Below, one piece after another: positions 1 to 4,865 of a DNA stretch of 6,383 nucleotides. A program made the translations under genes and the position numbers. Location: positions 1-6,383 of the forward strand of contig CAMLOB010000251.1 in NCBI GenBank assembly GCA_946481475.1. Reading direction: 5' to 3'. The stretch comes from an uncultured Chlorobiota bacterium. Its GTDB lineage: Bacteria > Bacteroidota > Kapaibacteriia > OLB7. The notes beneath the pieces are model-generated. The model was given only the letters and a program-made list of their open reading frames with translations. It searched no databases and was not told the DNA's origin. How positions within the stretch are numbered: the first letter of the stretch is position 1; the number at the start of each line of letters is the position of its first letter.

Positions 1-35
1 CCCCGAGACCCCCCCGGAGCGCCCACCCGACCCCC
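1..35 (-). other. Predicted G-quadruplex motif (C-rich on + strand)
   Basis: Read on the minus strand, this stretch holds five G-runs of 5, 3, 3, 7 and 4 bases (plus-strand C-runs at 31-35, 26-28, 22-24, 9-15 and 1-4). The loops between them are 2, 1, 6 and 4 nt, which satisfies the usual four-tract rule of three or more Gs with loops of 1-7. It is followed by alternating CG sequence (about 35-47) that could favour Z-DNA. Composition here is far more GC-rich than the rest of the window. Because it lies at the window edge and is low in complexity, it could also be contig-end noise or a sequencing artefact. Folding and function are inference. Confidence 0.45.
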
Positions 36-46
36 GCGCCGCGCGC

Positions 47-102
47 GATGAGCAATGAGCTATGAGGAGTAAGAGTTCGGGAGTGAGCAGTCAGCTATGA
101 GG
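47..102 (-). repeat. Reverse-oriented heptanucleotide repeat, 8 units
   Basis: Cut in steps of seven from base 47, the plus strand reads gatgagc, aatgagc, tatgagg, agtaaga, gttcggg, agtgagc, agtcagc, tatgagg. Six of the eight fit NNTSAG(C/G), the reverse complement of the GCTSANN unit that fills 150-254; units four and five (68-81) have decayed. The register of seven survives through the decayed units. This arm is more diverged than the right-hand array, which suggests it is older or no longer being homogenised. No open reading frame here looks protein-like. Confidence 0.7.
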
Positions 103-183
103 AAGGTATATGACTACGACTCTACTCACACAAACAATACCTCCCTCCCGCTGACCGCTCAAAGCTGATAGCTCACTGCTCAT
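48..183. repeat. Long imperfect inverted repeat
   Basis: Two paired segments are visible. The inner arms 85-109 and 137-160 pair at about 20 of 25 positions with one bulge; both end in the ggtat/atacc pair and enclose a 27-nt loop (110-136). The outer arms 48-66 and 165-183 pair at 17 of 19 positions. Between them, the left side carries about 18 unpaired bases (67-84) against four on the right. There is also an exact 16-nt inverted match between 86-101 and 179-194, repeated at 207-222. The whole could form a cruciform in DNA or a long hairpin in RNA. No T-run follows directly, so it is not a standard intrinsic terminator. Confidence 0.65.
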
Positions 184-254
184 AGCTGACTGCTGATAGC
201 TCACTGCTCATAGCTGACTGCTGATAGCTCACTGCTCATAGCTGACCGCTGAAA
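150..254 (+). repeat. Heptanucleotide tandem array, 15 units (28-bp higher-order repeat)
   Basis: Fifteen consecutive 7-mers, all beginning GCT(G/C)A, run without a register break: gctgacc, gctcaaa, then three rounds of gctgata-gctcact-gctcata-gctgact (the last unit reads gctgacc), then gctgaaa. The three rounds make a 28-bp repeat at 164-191, 192-219 and 220-247 with one mismatch in total. The hierarchy (7 inside 28) shows that a heptamer array diverged first and a four-unit block was then duplicated, probably by slippage. There are no unique spacers, so this is not CRISPR. Heptanucleotide arrays called STRR are known in cyanobacteria; whether this one is related is unknown. The array ends 48 bp before the hydrolase start codon. 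Confidence 0.85.
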
Positions 255-302
255 CTTCCCCAACACTTTTTGCATTTTTCCTTTTGAATTTTTTATTGAA
301 CC
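255..302 (+). promoter_or_regulatory. T-rich leader upstream of the hydrolase-cysS pair
   Basis: After the repeat array the composition switches abruptly to T-rich sequence with runs at 267-271, 275-279, 282-285 and 289-294, ending at the ATG at 303. A promoter for the hydrolase-cysS pair is expected in or just upstream of this stretch. I could not find a convincing sigma-70 pair or the Bacteroidota TTTG / TAnnTTTG pair with proper spacing. The 3-base spacer before the ATG lacks a Shine-Dalgarno sequence. The regulatory role is inferred from position and composition only. Confidence 0.3.
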
Positions 303-998
303 ATGCTTCTTTTCCTGCACGGTGCTCTCTACACCAAAGATGAATTCGATCCGCTGACGGCGGTGCTTGCCGAGCGGTTCACGATCGATGCGATCAACTT
401 TACGGGACACGGTCCGGGGAGCGTGTCGGACGAACCCTTCAGTATCAGTCTCTTTGCCGACGATGTCCTTCGACGGCTGGAGAGTGTGGATGCGGAGAGG
501 GTGGATATTTTCGGCTTCAGTATGGGGGGATACGTCGGACTCTATCTGGCGGGGCATTACCCGAAGAAGATCGGACGCGTCATGACGCTCGGCACAAAGC
601 TGCGGTGGGATCCGCAGACGGCTGCCCGCGAGGTGATGATGCTTGATCCGCAGAAGATCGAGGAGAAGGTTCCCCGCTTTGCCGAAGTGCTGAAGAGAAG
701 GCACGGAGATGAAGGATGGAAGAGCGTCCTGAAGAAAACCGCCGAGATGATGACGAATCTCGGCAACGCCCCGGAGCTTTCTCCGGAAGGATTGCAGCAG
801 ATAGAACAGCCGGTTCGGCTCACGCTGGGGGATCGGGATCACATGGTTTCGATCGAGGAGACTGTGGAGACCTACCGGCTTCTGCCGAACGGAGAGCTGA
901 ACATCCTCCCCGGCATCGGTCATCCGCTGGAGAAGGTTCCGATCGATCTGCTGATTGAAGAGATTACCGGCTTTTTTACGCCCCGTGATTCCGAATAG
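303..998 (+). CDS. Alpha/beta hydrolase family protein
   Basis: This 231-residue protein is a compact alpha/beta-fold hydrolase, likely cytoplasmic because no signal peptide is visible. The N-terminus opens directly on beta strand 3 with the oxyanion motif LFLHGA (residues 3-8). The nucleophile elbow is GFSMGG (71-76) with Ser73. The probable acid is Asp179 in the GxxDxxV pattern (176-182), and the catalytic His207 lies in GIGHPLEK. All three triad residues are therefore present and in the usual order. A cap of roughly residues 105-165 is rich in Lys, Glu and Met and is the likely substrate-selecting part. The length is typical for small esterase or MhpC/BioH-like members, but the substrate cannot be read from the sequence. 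The ATG at 303 is the natural start because the fold begins immediately; no Shine-Dalgarno precedes it. cysS starts 30 bp downstream on the same strand, suggesting co-transcription without an obvious functional link. Confidence 0.9.
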   Translation: MLLFLHGALYTKDEFDPLTAVLAERFTIDAINFTGHGPGSVSDEPFSISLFADDVLRRLESVDAERVDIFGFSMGGYVGLYLAGHYPKKIGRVMTLGTKLRWDPQTAAREVMMLDPQKIEEKVPRFAEVLKRRHGDEGWKSVLKKTAEMMTNLGNAPELSPEGLQQIEQPVRLTLGDRDHMVSIEETVETYRLLPNGELNILPGIGHPLEKVPIDLLIEEITGFFTPRDSE

Positions 999-1028
999 TC
1001 TTACATCTGATTTTGTCTGAATACCGAC

Positions 1029-2510
1029 ATGGGATTGCACATCTACAACACACTCTCGCGAACGAAGGAAGAGTTCCACCCGATCGACCCGGAGCTGATC
1101 CGGATGTACGTCTGCGGTCCTACCGTCTACGGACACATGCACATCGGCCACGCAAAGAGTTACGTCTCCTTCGATATTGTCCGGCGGTGGATGATTCACC
1201 TCTACGGACCGGAGGGAGTTCTCTACGTGATGAATATCACCGACGTGGGACATCTTGTCGGCGACGGGGAGGAGGGAGAGGATAAGCTTGAAGCGCAGGG
1301 GCATCGGGAGAATCGTTCTCCCTACGAGATTGCCGCCTACTACGAACAGAGCTTCTGGGACGACATGAAGTCGCTGAACTGCATGATGCCGGACAGAACG
1401 CCTCACGCCACCGATTTTATCCGGCAGCAGATCAAAATGGCCGAAGATCTGATTGACCGGGGCGTTGCCTACGAAGCGAACGGATCGGTCTACTTCGACG
1501 TGGAGGCCTACCGGAAGATGGAGAAAGGTGAGGGGATGATCGAGTACGGCGGCCTCTCCAACCGGAAGGTCGAGGACCAGACCGGCGGGGAGCGGATCGA
1601 GGCGAATCCGGAGAAGAGAAATCCGCAGGACTTCGCTCTCTGGAAGCAGGCCGACGAGAAGCACTTCATGCAATGGTATTCTCCGTGGGGCTGGGGCTAT
1701 CCGGGCTGGCATCTGGAGTGCTCGGTGATGTCGAGTTTCTATCTCGGCAAAACGTTCGATATCCATGGCGGGGGGATCGAAAACCAGTTCCCCCACCACG
1801 AGTGCGAGATCGCACAGAGTCAGGCGGCCAACGGCGCACCCTTCGTCCGCTACTGGATGCACCACAACATGGTCAACGTCGGCGGACAGAAGATGGGGAA
1901 GTCGATCGGCAATGCGAGCAACGTGAAGGAACTGATCGAGGAGGTGGGACCGATGGCCGTCCGGTTCTTCATCGCACAGAGTCATTACCGTTCGCCGCTG
2001 GAGTACGACCCGGATGCGATTGTGGCGGCCGGGAGCGGATATGAACGGTTGCGGGGGACGATCCTGCGGCTGCGTGAGGTGTTGGGAGGGGAAGCCGATG
2101 CCGACATGGAGAAAGTCAAACGGAACGAAGAGACCGGTGCGATCTGGGAGAAATTTGCCGATGCAATGAACGACGATTTCAACACGCCGGTTGCCATCGG
2201 TCATCTCTTCGAGGGGGTGTCGAATGCGAACAAACTCCTTGCCTCAGGGGGGGCTGATCGTCCACTGCTGGAATCGTACAACGCGCTCTTTACCGTCGCC
2301 TTCGAGAATGTTCTCGGTCTGGTGTTCCCCGCCGACCAGGCGAAAGGTGGGGCTCTGACCGACGACCTGATGCGTCTGATTATCGACCTGCGGGCCGGTG
2401 CGCGGCAGAACAAGGATTTCGCGACGGCCGACCGTATCCGGGACGGGTTGAAGGAGGCGGGGGTGGTTCTCGAGGACGGGAAGGAGGGGACGCGGTGGGG
2501 AGTGGAGTAA
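1029..2510 (+). CDS. cysS: Cysteinyl-tRNA synthetase (CysRS)
   Basis: This 493-residue class I aminoacyl-tRNA synthetase charges tRNA-Cys with cysteine using ATP, in the cytoplasm. The N-terminal IYNTLSR and the CGPTVYG block (29-35) are CysRS signatures. The HIGH motif is exact (38-41). The KMSKS loop reads KMGKS (288-292), a Ser-to-Gly variant that I recall from other Bacteroidota enzymes. The family zinc ligands are all present: Cys29, Cys231 in WHLECS, His256 and Glu260 in FPHHECEIAQS. The C-terminal helical anticodon-stem domain runs from about 365 to 493 and contains the usual MNDDFNTP (380-387) and the ATADRIRD-LKEAGV-LED-GTRW ending. The length is slightly above the common 460-480, partly from an insertion-rich region near 70-95 and 165-195. 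The start at 1029 gives the standard N-terminus; no Shine-Dalgarno is seen. It probably shares a transcript with the hydrolase upstream and is closed by a strong terminator 15 nt after the stop. Confidence 0.98.
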   Translation: MGLHIYNTLSRTKEEFHPIDPELIRMYVCGPTVYGHMHIGHAKSYVSFDIVRRWMIHLYGPEGVLYVMNITDVGHLVGDGEEGEDKLEAQGHRENRSPYEIAAYYEQSFWDDMKSLNCMMPDRTPHATDFIRQQIKMAEDLIDRGVAYEANGSVYFDVEAYRKMEKGEGMIEYGGLSNRKVEDQTGGERIEANPEKRNPQDFALWKQADEKHFMQWYSPWGWGYPGWHLECSVMSSFYLGKTFDIHGGGIENQFPHHECEIAQSQAANGAPFVRYWMHHNMVNVGGQKMGKSIGNASNVKELIEEVGPMAVRFFIAQSHYRSPLEYDPDAIVAAGSGYERLRGTILRLREVLGGEADADMEKVKRNEETGAIWEKFADAMNDDFNTPVAIGHLFEGVSNANKLLASGGADRPLLESYNALFTVAFENVLGLVFPADQAKGGALTDDLMRLIIDLRAGARQNKDFATADRIRDGLKEAGVVLEDGKEGTRWGVE

Positions 2511-2525
2511 GAGAGATGGAAGTTT

Positions 2526-2569
2526 CCGCAGGGAGAGTCGTTGCCGATCTCTCCCTGCGGATCTTTTTT
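2526..2569 (+). terminator. Intrinsic terminator of cysS
   Basis: A perfect 12-bp stem (2526-2537 with 2549-2560, ccgcagggagag and its complement) extends by three more pairs (tcg/cga, 2538-2540 with 2545-2547) across one bulged T, closing a 4-nt loop ttgc. Six Ts follow at 2564-2569 after a 3-nt gap. The T-run points to plus-strand termination, after cysS. Its last two Ts are part of the stop codon (TAA on the minus strand) of the convergent dehydratase gene. On the minus strand the same stem lacks a T-run, so termination of the convergent gene here would be weaker. Confidence 0.92.
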
Positions 2570-2906
2570 ATGCCTCTTTTTCTATCTCCTCGATCTTCGC
2601 CGCCAGAATAAAATCGCTCTCGGTCAGTCCGTCGATCTTGTGCGTCCAGATCGTGACGCGAACTTTCCCCCAGGCAAGATGAATGTCCGGATGGTGCCCC
2701 TCGGTCTCGGCGATCGCACCAACCCTGTTGGTGAATTCCAGTGCCGACGCAAAATCGTCGAACGAAAATTCCTTCTCCAGATGATGTTCGTCAATCACGT
2801 TCCAGTCTCCTTCAAGCTGCCGGTGCAGCTCCCGGATTTCTTCCCCCTTCAACGGCGGAATTCCCCCCTGACAGGGTACGCAGTGTTTCTGTGCAAGCTC
2901 ACTCAT
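2568..2906 (-). CDS. phhB: Pterin-4a-carbinolamine dehydratase (PCD/DCoH family)
   Basis: This 112-residue protein matches the PCD family along its whole length. PCD dehydrates 4a-hydroxytetrahydrobiopterin to the quinonoid dihydropterin, recycling the cofactor of aromatic amino-acid hydroxylases. The active-site signature is complete: EGHHPD (69-74, with His71, His72 and Pro73), Trp79, then THKIDGLTESD (88-98) with His89. The N-terminal CVPCQGGIPPL (Cys9, Cys12) is common in bacterial members. The start is chosen at the ATG at 2906. An in-frame TTG at 2960 would add 18 residues (KTDREQ and onwards) that do not look like the family, so it is less likely. A weak purine stretch (agaag) lies before the ATG. 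It is a single-gene unit, convergent with cysS and divergent from the lipoprotein gene. No phenylalanine hydroxylase is seen nearby; in such genomes PCDs may serve other pterin functions, which cannot be decided here. Confidence 0.95.
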   Translation of the reverse strand: MSELAQKHCVPCQGGIPPLKGEEIRELHRQLEGDWNVIDEHHLEKEFSFDDFASALEFTNRVGAIAETEGHHPDIHLAWGKVRVTIWTHKIDGLTESDFILAAKIEEIEKEA

Positions 2907-2997
2907 GGTCTTCTGTCCGATATCGTTCAGTGTGGAAATCTGTTCTCTGTCGGTCTTCAACAGTCCTCGCCAAGTTAACGATTCATGCCGAACTCGT
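2907..2997. promoter_or_regulatory. Divergent intergenic region (dehydratase / lipoprotein)
   Basis: These 91 bp separate two divergent start codons, so promoters for both genes must lie here or slightly inside the neighbouring coding sequence. I looked for sigma-70-like and Bacteroidota-like pairs on both strands and found none with good spacing; a minus-strand TTGAAG is present but has no matching -10 at 16-18 bp. No operator-like palindrome stands out. The role is inferred from gene layout alone. Confidence 0.35.
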
Positions 2998-4125
2998 ATG
3001 AAACGCTCCTTCTATTCATCCCGTTCCTTCCTTGCGACTCTGTCTGCGACGATTCTTCTGGCAGGGTGCTCGTCTCCCACTTCCGACGCACCTCTGACCG
3101 ACCGTGAGCTATCAGGACTGAAGGGGCCGGTGAAATCCGTGCTGATGGCGATCCCGGACACGGATCTTTCCGGTGCCGCAGAGGAGAGTACGCGACCTGC
3201 ATACTACACGGAGTATACCGAAGGAGGAATGATCGTGAAGTTCATTCAGTTCGGAGTCGCCACATGGGACACTTCAAGCTTTGTGATGCACACATACAAC
3301 GACCGGAATCTTCGGATCGAGACGGTAAAAAGAAAAGGGGGAGTTCAGGGTGGACTGGAACGAACACGGTACTTCTATGATTCAACCGGGAGACTGATTC
3401 GTCAGGAAATCCGCAGTGCCGACTCGCAGTCGGTTCCGGACTATCTCTTTCTCTACCTTCCGTTTGCCGGTCGGGCTGCCGATCCCGGATGGATCGACCG
3501 GAACATCGATCATCCGCTGGTCGCCGTTTTCTACAGGAATGACAAGGGGATCGATGTTGCGCACGAATGGATCATTGATGGAGAGAGTAAGGGCCTGGTG
3601 CGATATCTTATCGACACGGTCATCCTTGCGGAAGAGAGGCTGCAAAGCGTCCACGTGCCGACCGAATACCTGGAGAACTGCGAGGCGGACAACCATATCA
3701 TGTATTTCGATATGAGGGGGCGCAAGCGGATGGACTGGATGTTCCGGAATTCTCCCACGCTCGATTCGGGTTTGTATGATTGTCTCGATATGGCGTTGCT
3801 CAGACAGATCTCTCTGTACGATGAACAGGGAAGACTGAAAGCCGGTTTCAGAACGGACTTCCCGCAACTCTCTCCGCCGTTCCACTACACGCAGTCACGG
3901 TTCGGCGATGCGGGGGAGCCGGTGCAGATATCGAGAGTCACGGGGTCGTCGATTGAAAGCATACTGGAGGGAGAGGGGGAGGAGACAACGTCCTTCGGGG
4001 ATCGTGAGTACCGAGACTACGATGCGCAGGGGAATTGGCAGGTAATGAAAGTGGGGCTGGCCGATATCGAGTCGGCATTCGTGGTCTATCGACGAACGAT
4101 CGACTACTACGAGAATCCCGAATAA
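2998..4125 (+). CDS. Lipoprotein with degenerate YD-type repeats, function unknown
   Basis: The 375-residue product begins with a lipoprotein signal: basic MKR, a hydrophobic stretch (11-22) and the lipobox LAGC, with the lipidated Cys at 24. It should be anchored to a membrane on the outer side of the inner membrane. The mature part opens with LSGLKGPVKSV (38-48), like the 'LKG-VKSV' start of a broad family of FCB-group hypothetical lipoproteins. Beta-hairpin-like repeats of the pattern Y/F-x-D/N-x-x-G follow: 100-108, 125-134 (YFYDSTGRLI), 178-187, 236-245 (YFDMRGRKRM), 274-283 (YDEQGRLKAG), 301-312 and 341-352 (YDAQGNWQVM). These resemble single YD/RHS-type units but are too few and irregular for an RHS shell, and no toxin domain is seen. 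The start is placed at 2998 rather than the in-frame ATG at 2905, because only 2998 puts the signal at the N-terminus and the earlier ATG overlaps the opposite gene's start codon. No function can be assigned. Confidence 0.85.
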   Translation: MKRSFYSSRSFLATLSATILLAGCSSPTSDAPLTDRELSGLKGPVKSVLMAIPDTDLSGAAEESTRPAYYTEYTEGGMIVKFIQFGVATWDTSSFVMHTYNDRNLRIETVKRKGGVQGGLERTRYFYDSTGRLIRQEIRSADSQSVPDYLFLYLPFAGRAADPGWIDRNIDHPLVAVFYRNDKGIDVAHEWIIDGESKGLVRYLIDTVILAEERLQSVHVPTEYLENCEADNHIMYFDMRGRKRMDWMFRNSPTLDSGLYDCLDMALLRQISLYDEQGRLKAGFRTDFPQLSPPFHYTQSRFGDAGEPVQISRVTGSSIESILEGEGEETTSFGDREYRDYDAQGNWQVMKVGLADIESAFVVYRRTIDYYENPE

Positions 4126-4160
4126 AAAACAGGCTGTCGCCATACACGGACGACAGCCTG
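4124..4160 (-). terminator. Intrinsic terminator of deoC
   Basis: A perfect 10-bp stem (caggctgtcg at 4130-4139 with 4151-4160) encloses an 11-nt loop. Read on the minus strand it is followed at once by six Ts (plus-strand A-run 4124-4129), the textbook layout for ending deoC, whose stop codon is 24 nt upstream. On the plus strand only a mixed C/T-rich stretch follows, so it is a weaker terminator for the lipoprotein gene. The A-run begins inside the lipoprotein's TAA stop codon. Confidence 0.92.
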
Positions 4161-4184
4161 CCTCTTCGTATTCTCTTCTCGTTT

Positions 4185-4862
4185 CTACGAGTGAACCGAC
4201 ATCCCGCTCATGATCCTCACCGATTTGCTCGACCCGATCCGGTCGGCTCCGGCTTCGATCATGGCGACCGCCGTCTCGTAGTCTCCGATGCCGCCGGAGG
4301 CTTTCACTCCCATATCTTCCGGACAGCACTCCCGCATCAGTCTGACCGCCTCGACGGTTGCCCCTCCGGAGGCAAAGCCGGTTGAGGTCTTGACGTAGTC
4401 GGCTCCGGCCTTGTCGACGATCTCGCAGGCGCGGCGAATCTCGTCGTCGTTCAGCAGCGACGTCTCCAGAATCACCTTCAGCAGTGCATCCCGTTCGTGG
4501 GCGATGTCGACGATGGCTTCGATGTCCTTGAGGACCTCTTCACGCTTTCCCGATTTGAAGGCGCTCAGGTTCATCATCATGTCCAGTTCCAGCGCTCCGT
4601 CGTCCAGCGCATAGCGGGCTTCAAGCTGTTTTACCTCACCCAGGTGGGCGCCGTTCGGAAATCCGACCACGGTGCAGACGACGATCTCCGAATTCTGCTC
4701 GGCCAGCGCTTCACGAGCGGCGAGAACGAACCAGGGCATCACGCAGACCGAGGCGAAACCGTGTTCGGCCGCTTCGCCGCAGATGCGTATGATATCTCGT
4801 TCCGTTGTGTCGGGGCTCAGAGCAGTGTGATCAATACAGGCAGCAAGTTCCAATGCGTTCAT
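4185..4862 (-). CDS. deoC: Deoxyribose-phosphate aldolase (DERA)
   Basis: This 225-residue TIM-barrel class I aldolase cleaves 2-deoxyribose 5-phosphate to glyceraldehyde 3-phosphate and acetaldehyde, feeding deoxynucleoside breakdown products into central metabolism in the cytoplasm. The N-terminal IDHTAL (10-15) and the ASVCVMP stretch (37-43) are characteristic. The Schiff-base lysine is Lys158 in DYVKTSTGF, the active-site acid is Asp94 in LELDMMMN, and the helper lysine is Lys187 in GVKASGGI. The ending GADRIGSSKS forms the phosphate-binding region. The length is the short bacterial type (about 220), and nothing is missing. The ATG lies 3 nt after the stop codon of the M1 peptidase gene, so the two are almost certainly one transcript, probably with translational coupling; no Shine-Dalgarno is visible. 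No other nucleoside-catabolism gene is in the window, so the pairing does not reveal extra function. Confidence 0.97.
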   Translation of the reverse strand: MNALELAACIDHTALSPDTTERDIIRICGEAAEHGFASVCVMPWFVLAAREALAEQNSEIVVCTVVGFPNGAHLGEVKQLEARYALDDGALELDMMMNLSAFKSGKREEVLKDIEAIVDIAHERDALLKVILETSLLNDDEIRRACEIVDKAGADYVKTSTGFASGGATVEAVRLMRECCPEDMGVKASGGIGDYETAVAMIEAGADRIGSSKSVRIMSGMSVHS

Positions 4863-4865
4863 TGT

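Noticed and set aside
164..247. 28-bp direct repeats as a CRISPR array
   Set aside because: The copies are directly adjacent with no spacers, are themselves made of heptamers, and no cas gene is nearby.
269..299. Promoter candidates before the hydrolase (TTGCAT with TATTGA; a TCCTTTTG match to TAnnTTTG)
   Set aside because: The first would put the transcription start at or beyond the start codon, with a poor -10. The second lacks a correctly spaced -33 element. Neither is better than chance in T-rich sequence.
201..2204. A 667-codon open frame on the minus strand opposite the hydrolase and cysS
   Set aside because: It is antisense to two proteins with full catalytic signatures, shows no recognisable domain, is rich in Arg, His and Leu as antisense frames often are, and its C-terminus is simply translated heptamer repeat. 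It is a by-product of codon bias in GC-rich genes.
2907..2960. TTG start that would add 18 residues to the dehydratase
   Set aside because: The family N-terminus begins near the ATG at 2906, and the extension has no resemblance to the family.
2905..2997. Upstream in-frame ATG (2905) that would lengthen the lipoprotein by 31 residues
   Set aside because: It would bury the lipoprotein signal inside the protein and overlap the divergent gene's start codon. The added residues look non-coding.
2998..4125. RHS/polymorphic toxin reading of the YD-like lipoprotein
   Set aside because: The repeats are few and irregular, there is no RHS core or C-terminal toxin domain, and no immunity gene follows; the next gene is deoC on the other strand.
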